Below, piece after piece: positions 34,982 through 47,487 of a DNA stretch of 64,000 nucleotides (position 1 is the first letter of the stretch; every line of letters begins with the position of its first letter). The position numbers were made by a program, and so were the translations under genes. The notes below the pieces were generated by a model that saw nothing but the letters and a program-made list of their open reading frames with translations, searched no databases and was not told the origin of the DNA. Where the stretch lies: NCBI GenBank assembly GCA_021030905.1, contig JAGFMI010000026.1, forward strand, positions 493,729 through 557,728, in the 5' to 3' direction. The stretch comes from Pyrenula massariospora. Its lineage: Eukaryota > Ascomycota > Eurotiomycetes > Pyrenulales > Pyrenulaceae.

Positions 34982-36929
34982 TCTGATCTTAATTTCTTCA
35001 CTGCATGAAGAAAACGCAGAATGCAATGACGGTAAGGGTCAGCCGGTGTGTGACAGAACCTTGGGTGATTCTGAACGTAGAGAAAATCAGAGACTCTCTG
35101 AGTTGTCCCCATGAGAAACGGCGGCAACTATCACTGAATACCCGAGTGACTGCCCGGACGAATATTTGTTATAACTCGCAGCCGGACAAGACCAGTCGAA
35201 AGCGCACTTTCTGAGGCATATACGGACCCAAATAGGTAAGAGGAGCTGGATAAGTACACGTGGATAAAGGATACCCGAACAGCGTCAATACTCTGTGATC
35301 ACGTACGGTGTAAGCATTTGATACTAGGAGCCGTCATGGAAGCTAAGTCGCTGTACATTTTCTTTCCTAGACCCGGAGATTGATTGAAATGGATACTATA
35401 CTAACCCTCGGGGCCTCGATTCCCGTTTGGACTCAGGAAACAGCAAAGACGCTGCCATAGTGTAGAAAAGAAAGCTTCCACTCTCTCTATGAGATTGTTC
35501 TAGGTAACCCTTCATCAATGCTATCTGTTTATTGCCGCGGATGGCATCTAATACAACAGAAATGTCGGATTGAGTGAGGAGATTCTTGATAACAATAACA
35601 GATCGTTTTGGTGAGTTGGATCGGGAACAGAACGTCTAACCCGGCTTCGTCCGGACTTCTTCACGAATCACGGCTTCCATTTCCCGCAAAATTGTAATGT
35701 GGGATTCGAGGCTCAACTTTCAGGCTTCTGATTTCTAAACGATTCGCATATGAGTAGGCAACTCACTGAGTCTTGATTCAACGGGCCGTATGCGGTATTC
35801 AGCACCGCTACAGCAGCGCAGATGGCTATGGCCGAAATATCCATTGTACTTGGTAGAGAGTGCAGTCCCTAATTTCCCATGTGTGTCAGGATGACTCCTC
35901 ATAGTGTTAGGGATGCTTGAATGAAGACTAATGACCATGGGCCGAAGATAACCCCGTGGGATCAATGGGAGTCTTTTTGGACGGATGTCAAGTCGAGAAC
36001 GCAATCTCGTTCGCATCTTTATCAGATGAATGCCCTGTAAATCCTCTGTCTTACACAGCGGCAAGTCTGACAATTTCGGTACGGCTCAAAAGCCTTTGAT
36101 GGTCAATTCTTTCGTACTAGATGCTGTTGCGAAGCGGCTAAAGAGTTTGCCGTCGTCGGGGTTGGAGTTTTTGCCAAGGCTACGGTGAGCAAAGTGAGCT
36201 ACGAGCGTGCTCTCATGGATACTCCTCGACTACCAATTGCTATCATTGACGGAGCGCGACAATTGTTTCTCGCACCTCTATTCCCGCAGCTCATGCAGAG
36301 ACTCGCCCAAAATCATGCGTTCAACGGATCATTCAATGACGAAACGTCTTGAATATTTAAGTTACCTTGGAAATTACGATCGAGGCCTTCATTGAAGACT
36401 CGCTGAGCTTCCCATACGAGTTGGCTACCTGCTGCTAAGCGATTACCTTCGTTCCCAAGAAGGATAATAAAGCGAAGTAAGGACTGTTTTTTACTTGACA
36501 ATATGATGGCTGAAAGATCTCGCAGATGACAAGGCGCTGCTGCACACGAAACCTTTGCGGCGGGAGTCCACGTTACCCGGCCTGTCCTACGATGTCGCCT
36601 CGGTGATTACTTCCCGACACCAGTCAGATGTACTCGTGTAAAAACCATGGATCTTTGATTGGTTCATAATGTTAATATTAATCCGGCTTCAATCGGTACT
36701 GAAAGAATGGCGAATTCTTGGTTGGCCTTCCAATCGGGGACATGGATGTCAGGATAACCGGTAGCCAGGATCCCTGACCGGCGTTTCCATTACACTCAAA
36801 GAGCATGTAACCTCTTCTGTCTGCTTCAAAGACATTCTTCTTCTACGAGGTTGTCGGAGATGCGTCGACAACTAACCTTGTTTGCTCCTATACACGTTCA
36901 ACCAGAATTGCCAGTCTTGGTCCCACGTC
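34982..36929. promoter_or_regulatory. Divergent promoter region between PKS and fusion enzyme
   Basis: 1.95 kb between the divergent starts of the synthase and the methyltransferase/monooxygenase fusion. No gene recognised on either strand; short frames at 35735-36073 and elsewhere have no motifs. I found no TCG-N5-CGA site by eye. Co-regulation of the two genes is an inference from layout. Confidence 0.45.
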
Positions 36930-39651
36930 ATGGAGATGAAGGATCCAGAAATCGACGAGATAGAGAGCCTCATATATCTTGCTGCTTCGAATGCTCGAAC
37001 CTTGAGGTCTTATCGGCAAGAACATGTCCTCAGAAAATCCCCACCAACTGAGCCTGCAACCACATTGCTTCCAAAAAACACCCCACTTGATGTTCGCAAT
37101 GCTCAGAGGTCTCTTCTTGAATCCGCGGTCAAGATGGAGCAGCTTTGCACAGAACCATCAGAGTTTCTAGAGAGACAAGCAGTACATGTAAGCTATTCTT
37201 TTGAGGAAGCGCCCCAACACAAAGAGGCCCTTGCACTGATCAGGCATGGCTATTTATTAGTATCAACAATTATCTTGCCTTCGCTGGCTAGTTAATCTTG
37301 ATGTTCTTCAACATATACCATTGTCTGGGCATGTGTCGTATCCCAGCCTCGCTTTGGAATCCGGGCTTCCGGAGCAGCAACTCAAAGGTGTCATACGGAT
37401 GGCGATTACGAACAATTTTCTCTCCGAGGCTATTCCCGGCGAGGTTACGCATAACCGAAACTCAGCAATGCTGCTGACCGAGAAGAGCTTCATGGATTGG
37501 GCTCGTTTCATGACAAATTCATCTGCCCCAACTGCCGCGAAATTTCCGGAGGCTACGAAACGCTGGGGGAGCACACAAGCTAAAAATGAGACGGCATATC
37601 AACTTGCGGCCGGAACTGACCTCGCTTTTTTTGATCATCTCAAACAGTCACAGTCGCTCACTGATCAATTTGCCGGGTACATGAAAAATGTCACATCTTC
37701 GGAGGGCACAAGTATTAAGCATCTCCTATCCGGCTTTGACTGGGCGTGCCTTGAGGATGGTGCAAAGGTTGTCGATATAGGAGGCTCAAGTGGCCATGCT
37801 AGTGTCGCCCTTGCACGTTCTTTCCCTCACTTGAGCTTCGTCGTGCAGGATCTCCCTGAGACAATCGCTAGTTGTTCATCTAATGAAGATCTTGCTAGCG
37901 ATCCTAATATCGCCTCTCGCGTCTCGTATATGCCGCATGACTTCTTCCAACCCCAACCCATCACAAATGCCGATGTTTATCTACTGCGGATGATTATTCA
38001 TGATTGGCCTGACAAAGAAGCTTCAAAGATTCTGGAACATACAGTTGCTGCCATGAAGAAATCCGGAGCCCGCATTATTATAATGGACACAGTGCTTCCG
38101 CAATCCGGAAGTCTTAATGTGGTAGAGGAAAGCCGTCTTCGTGTGCGGGATTTGACTATGATGCAGGTTTTTAATGCTAAAGAACGAGAGGCGGATGATT
38201 GGGAAGCTTTGCTCAACTCTACGGGACTTCGTATGCATGACATGAAGCAACCAGCGGGAAGCGTCATGGCCATCATGGATGTTCTTAAAAAAGGAGACAC
38301 TCGACCGGAGACTCTTGGTATGAATGGGGATCATGCCCATGTTAATGGAGCGCATTCGCTGAACCCGGTAAATGAAAATGGCGTGAACGGCCATGTGACC
38401 AGGCAAAAGCTCCCTGTGCTCATTATTGGAGGTGGTATTGGTGGGCTTTGCCTGGCACAAGGTCTCAAGAAGGATGGTGTCCCATTCAAAGTCTTTGAGC
38501 GAGATCAGTCTGCAACATTCCGACCACAAGGTTATCGTCTAAAAATCGAAGCGAACGGAGACGAAGCACTCAGAAGCACTCTCCGACCTGAAGTCTACCA
38601 GGAGTTTGTTGACACTTGTGCCAATTTTTATCTCGGCGAAACCGACTTTAATCCAATCAGTGGGCAGCTGCTGAGAAGTCGTCAGGGGAGCGGCTTAGCA
38701 GGTGCCCAAGGTTTAAGACCAGCTCGTACAGCTGACCGTGCAGTTTTGCGGTCGGTTCTTATGAGCGGGCTGGAAGGCAACATCTACTACGGCAAAGAGC
38801 TTGTTCAATACGAAGAGCGGCTGGAACATGATATGGTTGTAGCACATTTTACCGATGGGTCCTTTACTGAAGGTTCTCTGCTCATCGGCGCTGATGGTGC
38901 CAAATCAGCAGTTCGCAAACAACGACTTCCCGAGCAAAGGCATATCGACACTGGGGCGTGTTGTATCTATGGAAAGACGCCGATGTCGGACGATTTACTG
39001 AAGAGGTTTCCAGCGAAAGGGTTGAGGTGGATGACCATCTGCGCCGATAATGCACCAATGCTTCAATCAGTACTCATCGAGGAGAGCCCTTTGACTTTGC
39101 TGACAGAGCCCATAAGATTTGATTCCGGGAACAAATACTCAAGCATTCTCCCAGCAGACTATGTCTACTGGGTCCTAATATCTCGAAAGGAAATGTTTGC
39201 TGAGACAGAGACGCAACTTCAGAAAGTGACTAGCTCAGAAACGCTACCTTCGGAGTCTGCACAGCTTTCTCGTGAGCTCACAAAGGAGTGGGAGCCAGGG
39301 CTGCGATCTCTTTTTGAGCTTCAAGACTCGAGGTATTGCTCAGCAATTCGGGTATCCTCGGCGTTACCCGATCCCCCTGCCTGGGTGCCGTCACGGTTGG
39401 TCACTTTGCTCGGTGATGCAATTCACGTCATGTCTCCTTGTGGCGGGGTTGGCGCAAACACAGCGCTGGTAGATGCAAAGGACCTTGCCTCTCTGATCGT
39501 CAGCAAGGAATCTCTTGTTGCTAGTGACGTCGGGAAATACGAACAAGCCATGAGGACCCGGGCCACTGCAAGCATTATGAGGAGCTATGTTGGATCGAAG
39601 AAGATGTTTAATCAGCAACCTTTCAGCAAGTGCCCTATATTAGATCTGTAA
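36930..39651 (+). CDS. Bifunctional O-methyltransferase/FAD monooxygenase (CTB3-like fusion)
   Basis: About 882 residues in two exons, 36930-37187 and 37261-39651; splicing joins ERQAVH to YQQLSCLRWLVNLDVLQHIPL and restores the methyltransferase dimerisation fold. N-terminal half: SAM-binding VVDIGGSSGHASVAL (about residue 257), VVQDLPE and the catalytic-base motif MIIHDWPD. A Gly/Asn/His-rich linker follows. C-terminal half: LPVLIIGGGIGGLCLAQGL (Rossmann GxGxxG, about residue 474), an Arg-containing GYRLKIEANG and the second FAD motif LLGDAIHVMSPCGGVGANTAL (about residue 805). This fused architecture is the hallmark of perylenequinone pathways: in cercosporin the methyltransferase methylates nor-toralactone and the monooxygenase oxidatively opens the lactone to a naphthalene. 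Length is close to CTB3. Both active sites look intact. Alternative start at 36936. Confidence 0.93.
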
Positions 39652-40802
39652 AGTAGGCGAGGGAAACTCAAGCATTGATACCCTAATTTTACAGGTTGCG
39701 ATAGCATCTGACCCGATCTTGATTGGCTAGCATAAATCTCGCTCGCATGGTAGCTACTTCTTTGCAATACAAAGTGAAGTACTAGATGCAGATATCTTCG
39801 TCATCCTAGTATGAAGTAGCACTTTAGCGGAACAGTCGTGTTGAAACGGCATGTACTGAATATGTGGCCAGATTAATAACCACAGCCGCATTGGACAGGG
39901 CGGGGCGGGATGGAATTCTGAATGCTCAGAACCGGTGTTGGATTATCCTTATCTTATTTTAATTTAAGATATGTAGAAGAACCACCTGGCTTGTCCATAG
40001 ATTTTGATAGGGTTATAAAATCAAATAGACACGATGCATTCTATCTAATTCGTCGCCAGTGCCAGGACTAGGCCTTGTCCTAAGTCGATGCATCGTACGC
40101 AGACGGACGTGCTTCTTTGGCACTGGAAGTTTGATGCTCCGCTATGTGGAATACATTTGGCATCACGGAATGATGGTCTGCTATTTGCTCGTTGTCTTCG
40201 GGACACTGAGACGATTCTAGCCAATAACAACGATGTACACAGCGGTTTGCGACGAATCCACTTTGACTGAGTCGTACTTTGGCCGAAATGAAAGCGGCTT
40301 GCAGTGGTTTGCCGATCGACAACTACCTCGGGCACCGTAGATGTCAAACACAATTCCAACATGGGCCATATAATGCCAGCATGATGGCATTTTAATCACC
40401 GGGAACGTTTCCCGGGCCGTGGTTTCGGGGAGCGTCACCTTCGGCCGAGGCAAGGTTACGGTGGTGGCTCCACGGTTGGATATCAATCTACCTGCCTTCA
40501 TCTGCCAGAAAACTCCGAGTACAGCGCTGCAATCGCCGACAACGCAGTCCGACCACTTCTAGCCCGTCTCGTAGTAGACTCTTATGAAAATCCACCCCCT
40601 TTTGGGCGTTATGGCGGACAATACAGAACTTGTGTCTCGAAAGGGTTGGAGCAACTAGCACACTTTCAGAATGATGAAAGTTGGTCAATATTTTCTTCTA
40701 TGGTGCATCTAGAGGAGAAGAAGACGAGAAGAAAGGTGATAGGAGATCTCCATAACGCAAATTACCTGCTTATCGAACTGTGTTCTTTCGTCTGCTGACA
40801 TC
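39652..40802. other. Intergenic, probable promoter of the flavin monooxygenase
   Basis: No recognisable gene in 1.15 kb. It contains a small AT-rich patch near 39955-39975 and short frames only. Confidence 0.45.
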
Positions 40803-42478
40803 ATGGGTTTAATGAAACTGCTTTGCTATTCCGCATTTCTTTCTTGCGCCGCCGCCGAGCTTAAGGTTGCCATTTATGGGGGAGGAACTGCAAGTGCTAC
40901 GCTTGCTCAAGCCCTCAAGAACTACGATCACATCAGCGTCGAGTATTATGACCCAGCTCTAAACCTCACACCAACCTCTTTCCGGCTCTTAGGTCTTAGT
41001 CCAAACGCATGGACAGCTCTGGATCTTGTAGGACAAGAGGCTGGCGGAGTAATCAATCGCGCAGGATGGTATCCGGAGGATCCAAGCCTAGTGATCATGG
41101 TGAGCATCTATTACTGACTCGCTCAACTTCTTGTCTTCTTATTAATGATCGCTCAAGGGACAAGGTCCAGATGCCGGCAAAGTTGTTTTAGATTACGAGG
41201 AGTTTCCAGCCACCGACCCCCCCAAGGTGGCTGTCGTTGACCCTGCTCCATACTTGATGCAAATGCTGAATGGCACATCTAAAGACCGGCTGCATCCAAA
41301 CATGACGCTGATCGACATTAATCCGCGCACGGATTCTGGACCTCTTGAGCTTACATTTTTAGACGGTACGAAGAACACTGCTGATGTTTTGATTGGTGAC
41401 GACGGACTTGCTGGATTCATGAGATCCTATGTCTTAGGGACAGATGATGTCGCAACATACCCAGTGTTTATGAACTTTTTATCCGCTGTTGGCCATGTTC
41501 CTCCCGCAGAAGCACGGCGACTCCTGGGAAACAGGTTTGGGAATCCAAAAAGCCATCACCGATTTGAGAGGATTGGAAAAGGAAGTTGGTTCTTGAACGC
41601 CTTCTTGGATGGATTCTTCACCTGTCTTGGATCGTTTTACACTACAGAAGATTACGATCTCTCACAATTCACTCGGGAAACCACATCGGAAGAGTTGGCA
41701 CAATACTTCCAGAACTTTGAAGGAGGCGATGGAATAGTTGAGGTAAGTGCATAGACCGTACCGCAAGTCACATATGCTTGAAGTACATTAGCAGAGCTTC
41801 TAGGGCCCTCTCTTTCGTCATATTCGCATTGTTGATCTCAGACTCTCTTCACAGGTCCTTAGCAAATACAGCGGTCTTCGACTAATACCGGAGATTGAAC
41901 ATCTAAAAGCTTCAACGTATGTTAAGGGACCAGTGGCGATGGTAAGTGATGCCATAAGTTGTAGTGAACCTTTTATTCCAGCTGCTCGTAATGGGAGGCT
42001 ATTGTGAACGATACTAACTGCTCCCGAGACCGGCAACTCCGCGCACACCATGACCAATTTCCAACAGCTTGGGCCTGGACAAGACATCGAAGATGCGATG
42101 ATCTTGGGTACAGTCCTTGGTGCTGCAATCGACCAAACCGGCGTAACTGCTGCGCTGGAAGCTTACGACGAGGTTCGGAGACCACGGTCACAGCACGTCG
42201 CAGATCAGGGCAAGAAACTTGGAATGCTCTGGACAGGAAAGGTAGATGGAGTGGGCATCGATCCGGAGAAATTAAGGCAGGCGTTCTTGGAGTGGGAGGA
42301 GTGGAGTGAAAGCTTTGACCTGGCGGAACACCGCAAACAAGCCTTGAGTATCATGGCGAGGAAACTGCAAGTTGCACAGCCACATGAAAAGAACCGGAAA
42401 ATTGTTACGAGCTGGGCCCAGGCGTTTTTCGGAAAATCATGGTCGGATATCGCTTATACTTTCAGAGGAAGTCTCTAA
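40803..42478 (+). CDS. FAD-dependent monooxygenase-like protein (CTB7-like), atypical
   Basis: About 472 residues in four exons: 40803-41099, 41158-41742, 41855-41941, 42029-42478. The fold is recognisable from VAIYGGGTASATLAQALKNY at the N-terminus, the central VDPAPYLMQMLN and FLDGTKNTADVLIGDDGLAGFMR (the GADG region), and the C-terminal AHTMTNFQQLGPGQDIEDAMILG. Two points are odd. The dinucleotide motif reads GGGTAS, with Ser31 in place of the third Gly, and the expected GDAAH motif reads GNSAH, with Asn326 in place of Asp. A leading MGLMKLLCYSAFLSCAAA looks like a signal peptide, unusual for this class. The enzyme would be lumenal or secreted if that is real. In related clusters a flavin monooxygenase at this position acts on the naphthalene monomer or dimer. 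Substrate is inferred only. Confidence 0.82.
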
Positions 42479-43214
42479 GGTGTAATAACTTTCGCGACAT
42501 CCAAAGCTTCTGGGAGCACAAGGAATACTTGTTGAGAGACGTCGCTCTTAGAAAAGAAGAAGTAGCAATAGGTTGATGTAGTCAGCATGGAGGCCACATG
42601 TTACAGGATCGACTGCGCAGACATACTATGAAGGCTTGTTGGCACGCCTCTAAGATTGTTGGCGTAGATACTGACACTAAGCGACGTACTGGAACATTCT
42701 GATATTACAATGCTTTTGCATAGTGGGCTTGTACGGGTAATAGTGTGTATTTGCAGCGCACGTGAACTTGATCGTGCTGAAAGATTTTTATGAAAAGATC
42801 GTTTTCCTCTCCTACATTCCTCGTGCCCGCGTCTTACAACCTCTAACTTCTCCACCATTACTTTTTGCCGGCCCATTGAAAGCCATCTGCCGATGAAGTC
42901 TAGGGGTTTCTGCGCTCCGAGCTTGTTAGGCTTGGAGAATATGCGTTCCCCGACTTCTCACTCACGCTCCGGTCAAGGCTCATGCGATTCCCGAATACGT
43001 GCACGTACGCAATACCTTAGCAGGTCCTACTCTGGGTTCCGTATGAGAAACCTCGGAGGTAGGGGTTTGATCTATTCACTCATAATCAAGTTTGATCTCG
43101 TGACCTTTAGGACGGACTGTAGTGGTTACGCAATTTGTTTTGGCAGGCTCTACTTCTGTATAGGTTTCTTCATATCGAAATCTGATTCCCCAAACTTTTC
43201 GTTGTCTAAAAAAG
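42479..43214. other. Intergenic, probable laccase promoter
   Basis: No gene recognised. The frame at 42893-43327 overlaps the laccase start in another frame and has no motif. Confidence 0.5.
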
Positions 43215-45156
43215 ATGATGCTTTCTTTCGCGTTTCATCCAATATTGCTTTGGTCGTGCTTAGTCTCTTTCTGTTTATCATACCCATCCCGCGCTGGCAG
43301 ACAAGACGTAGTCGACTTTGTCATTGACTTAACCCATGGAGACGCGGATCCAACTGGAGTTGGACCTAGAAAGGCAGTCCTGGTCAACAATTCCTTTCCT
43401 GGTCCCCCTCTATTCCTTTCTGTCGGTCAGAAAGTGAAATTTCTTGTTCAAAATCGCCTTCAGAATGAGACAGCAGTACATTTCCACGGTATCGGACAAC
43501 AAAGAACACCATGGGCGGATGGAACACCGGGAGTCTCTCAAGATTCCATCCGACCGGGGGAAACGTATCTATACGAGTGGTATGCTGATGAACCAGGTGT
43601 TTTTTTCTATCACGCACATGATAGAGGCCAGATCATGGACGGTCTATATGGAGCTATAATCATTGCTGCCGACGATAAAGCGGAGCGACCGTTTGATCTA
43701 TTAAGCTCAGATTCAACAAACAGGGCTGCTATGCGCGCAGCGGAAAAGAAGATTCAACCTCTCTTGATTTCCGATTGGACTCAATTCACTTTTGAGGAAT
43801 TCAATCACGTCCAAAATATGGCGCATATTGATTTCACCTGCATGGACGCCGTCGTCATCAACGGAGCAGTACGTGATGCGATTACTTAATCGGTCTTGAT
43901 GGCTCATAATATTACAGGGCTCCCAATACTGTCTACCTCGTCAAGAACTCGAGGATCTGCAGACACCTCTTTTCCGCCAATTATTACGTATAGTAGGCGA
44001 CCCTAAATTAAGCAACAAAGGATGTGTACCTCCCGTTCCAGGAATTCAAGGCGATTTTGACTTCGCCTATGATAAGATTCCTTCCAAGGCGTACGATGAA
44101 TGTATAGCAGGCGCTGGTGCTGCGGCAAATTACACAGTAAACGTGAATAAGGAAGATGGATGGGCTGCCATAACTATGATCAACCCCGGCGGCCTACTCT
44201 CTCTGAAAGTCATGATCGATAACCACCAACTTTACGTTTATGCCGTCGATGGCCAGTATGTTTTCCCCCAAATTGTGGATCAGATTGTTGTCAACCCGGG
44301 CGACCGCATCTCATTCCTCGTGAAGCTTGATCAAGAGATTGGTCGCTACACAATCCGCTTCGCTAACAATGGTCTCGGTCAATTCCTGAGTGGCTTCGCT
44401 ACTCTTAATTATGCTGGTGCTACTCGGGCAGCTGCAAACTCAACGCCGCTTATGGATTACGCGGGAAACCCTATCAACAACGCCACTATCATGACCTTTT
44501 CTGACACCAGTGCCTCTCCATTCCCGCCTCTTAAGCCTGCCGCAAAAGCACACGCAAGCCATACCTTTATGACTAAGAAACTTGGCCGCCCCTACGATGC
44601 CTACGAGTGGACGCTCTCAGGGAGCTACCGGTATAACCGCTCTGACGAAGAACGCACCCCTCCTCTTCTATTTCGAAACCCATCAACGGTCGAGCCCAGT
44701 TCTGCCCTGATAAAAACGGCTTATTCTGACTGGATTGACTTGATCATTAAAGTCGAGGGTCCCTACGCCCAACCTCACCCTATGCACAAGCACGGCAACA
44801 AGTTCTTCGTTATCGGCTCAGGGACTGGACCGTTTCCTTGGCCCTCGGTCGCTGAGGCTACTAAACACCTCCCGCCAGGGACGTTCAATCTCATCAACCC
44901 GCCATACAGGGACACATGGACTACACTACCTGGTTTCAATACAGACGCGTGGGCGGTGTTACGGTATCACGTCGAAAACCCAGGGGCGTGGCTGCTGCAT
45001 TGTCACGTCCAAACTCATTTTTCGGGCGGCATGGCAGTAGCGATTCTAGACGGCGTTGACGAATGGCCTCAGGTGGAGAAGGCGTACTGGGAACTGAATG
45101 GGTTTGTGGACCAAAGCGATGTGGAAGGATTCCGACAAGATCTTAAGTTAACCTGA
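43215..45156 (+). CDS. Multicopper oxidase (laccase), CTB12/Gip1-like
   Basis: Secreted copper oxidase of about 630 residues in two exons, 43215-43868 and 43918-45156 (donor GTACGT, acceptor TTACAG). The N-terminus MMLSFAFHPILLWSCLVSFCLS is a signal peptide. All four copper-ligand motifs are present: HFHG (residues 89-92), FYHAHD (133-136), PHPMHKHG and LLHCHVQTHFSGGM, which supplies the type 1 Cys and an axial Met. The trinuclear and T1 sites therefore look complete. In cercosporin, elsinochrome and aurofusarin biosynthesis a laccase of this kind couples two naphthalene or naphthopyrone units, assisted by a fasciclin protein. It is on the same strand as the fusion enzyme and flavin monooxygenase and convergent with the BBE-type oxidase. 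Confidence 0.93.
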
Positions 45157-45622
45157 TCATGATGTTATTTGAGTAGGATGGGCTGGCGAGCTCTCCTTTG
45201 ACGTCTTTTACCCCTCTTTACTGGCGCTTTCTACGAGGCAAATTCTCGAGATTTTTGGTGGATATGGTCGCGGTAGAGATGAATGTGTCACAGCATGTCT
45301 CGACGTTTTTCAAATTGTGGACGGTCAATCGGTGGGAACAGATGGGATTGCATTTGTCCGTGGTCAACAAATGATCTTTATGATATGACTAAATGTAATG
45401 GGAAGGCTGTTGAGTGATTGAACTCTATGTATTTACACATCAAGCTGCGTTAATTTCTTGCGTCGAAGCGACGCCAATTTATCCGCTTCTTCCCCCGCTT
45501 TCCAACCTCCCGCATCCCAGAGTTTCGCTGTAGAACCTCGAAAAATTTAGGTCGTCTTACAATCAGTCCATCTCCACGTTGTTGCCCCACTGACTGAGAA
45601 TTTGACTGAGGCATTCATAATC
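45157..45622. terminator. Convergent 3' ends of laccase and BBE-type oxidase
   Basis: 466 bp between convergent stops. No gene; it must contain both polyadenylation regions, though no single signal is clear. Confidence 0.4.
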
Positions 45623-47487
45623 TCATTTCAGGCTGCTCCGCCATTTTGTCTCTTCCGACGCCATCACCGGGAGCTTGAAACCACCCGGAACCTGCCTCTG
45701 AAACACACCTCTCGGATCGTACTCGCGGCTCACTTCGATCATTTCCTTCACGCTCTCTGCCCCATAGCTACCGATCGGGTTCTGCCAGATATCTGCATAC
45801 GTCAACGCCAAATAATCCCTCTTAAAGCCTAGCTCCTCCGCCCGCTGGTTCGCCCGCGCAAACGTCTCCTTTGTCGCCTCGCGCAGCGCCGAGTCCATAT
45901 GCGCTTCTGAATCGTCGACTGACAATGCCCAATGGATAAAGAACATATTCCCGCCATCTTCAACGGGACCGAGCGAGTCGATAGCCCCGCCACGGCGAGA
46001 CATGACGGTCGGAAGAGGCTGGTATGCAATGGATAGGGCGAAGCCGTTGAGATCGAGGTACGGCTGGATTCTCTTATTCGCAATTTGGAAAAATTCCTCC
46101 ATCATGCGTGCGCTGTTGGCGAAAGAGATGGTTGCGAAGAGCCAACGTTTTGGGTAGAACGCCAACGCGGCATACTCGCGGCTGATATCCGTAAAGTTTG
46201 TAACCCTCAAGGTGTTGTCTGGTCCACCTGGATACAATGGTAGGCGTGGTAGATCTGTGAAGGGCTTGAAAGTTTTTGGATTTGGCACAGGTGGGTCGGA
46301 TTTGGTATATTGGAGACTGTCTCCGATAATCCAGGTTTTGGTGGCATTGCTAATAAGAAGATTAGAAATGAAGTGGGCGTACTCGTCGTAGGGATCCGTG
46401 TTGGTGAGAGCCTCGAGAGCGGCGAACTGCGCGGACCGTGTGTCACCAAGGTGAAAAGTCTGACCGCCCCAGAATTTTCCTTGAGGGAAGGTCTTTTGGG
46501 TGATTGCAGTCACAATGCCAAAGTTGTTGGAGCCGCCGCGCAAAGCTTTCCAAAGAGTGGTGTGAGATGAGGCATTGGCATTGACGATATCGCCATTGGC
46601 GAGAACAACCTAGATCACAAATTACCATTTACCTGTCGAAACTCTCGCTTGCCACACGCACCTCGAAGTTCTCAACTACGTCACAAGTAAATCCATGGCG
46701 TGGAGATAGGTATGAGATACCGCCTTTGAGACAAGCCCGGTCAATCGAAAGGGAAGCAAGATGAGTCGCAGAGTACACTTACATCCAGTAGTCAATCCTC
46801 CCACGCCTACTCCTGCCACCCTGCCACCAAGGGTCGCACGTCCCTCGGCATCAAGCACTTCATAAACCTCGTCCCATGTTTGCCCAGGAGAAATCACAAT
46901 TGTCTCCTTGTCTTTAGCCAGGCCAGGCTTCGGCAAATTGGCTAGGTTGATTACGACCCCATCCTCAATATTGGCTGCGCCCTTGAACGTGGTATGCCTA
47001 TAAGATTGTGTCAGAACTGATCATTACCGAAGGCTTCGATTTGGGCCCTAACCCGCCGCCACGAATTGCAAAATTGCACTGCCCGGACCAAATCCTATCA
47101 CCTAGGGTCAAAATCTGAACAGCACGGGACACCTCCTGTGCGGATTCTGGAAAGACAACACAGCTTGGATGCATGTCCGTATTCTTCAGGCTAAAGTAAG
47201 AATTGATCGACTGTGCATAGTCTGCCGTATTGGGCATCGCAAGCTTGTTGCCAAAGGAGGCTGAGAGTGCCTCACACTTGTCGGTTTGATGTCAGTAACT
47301 GATCGAAGTACTAGGATGTGACGCTGGCTCTGGAACTTACACAAGAGCTCGAGGAGCCTAAGAGTTTCCACGTTTGCTCAGACGACGGACTGTATCCCCA
47401 ACGGGGGATATCAAGTACCGCCATGATGTTTAGAAGGACATTTTTAAGGCTATGCCCGAGAGTCGTCTGTACCCTCTCATTTGCCAT
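45623..47487 (-). CDS. Berberine-bridge-type FAD oxidase (CTB5/AurO-like)
   Basis: FAD-linked oxidase of about 495 residues. Five exons: 47487-47341, 47276-47053, 46997-46783, 46723-46662, 46609-45623. The FAD_binding_4 domain contains PSCVVFPESAQEVSRAVQIL, NFAIRGGGH (split by an intron; the His is the usual flavin-attachment residue), ATLGGRVAGVGVGGLTTG, YLSPRHGFTCDVVENFE and LWKALRGGSNNFGIVT. The C-terminal BBE segment has YADIWQNPIGSYG, with REYDPRGVFQRQVPGGFKLP. No Cys is seen at the position of the second flavin linkage, so mono-covalent attachment is expected. In elsinochrome and cercosporin pathways this class completes the second ring coupling with the laccase. The N-terminus lacks an obvious signal peptide, so the first exon may be incomplete. 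A Cys replaces a Gly in TTGCGISY, formed across an exon junction. Confidence 0.88.

Noticed and set aside
38023-38529. 168-codon antisense frame inside the fusion enzyme gene
   Set aside because: It is a shadow of a well supported coding region and has no domain motifs.
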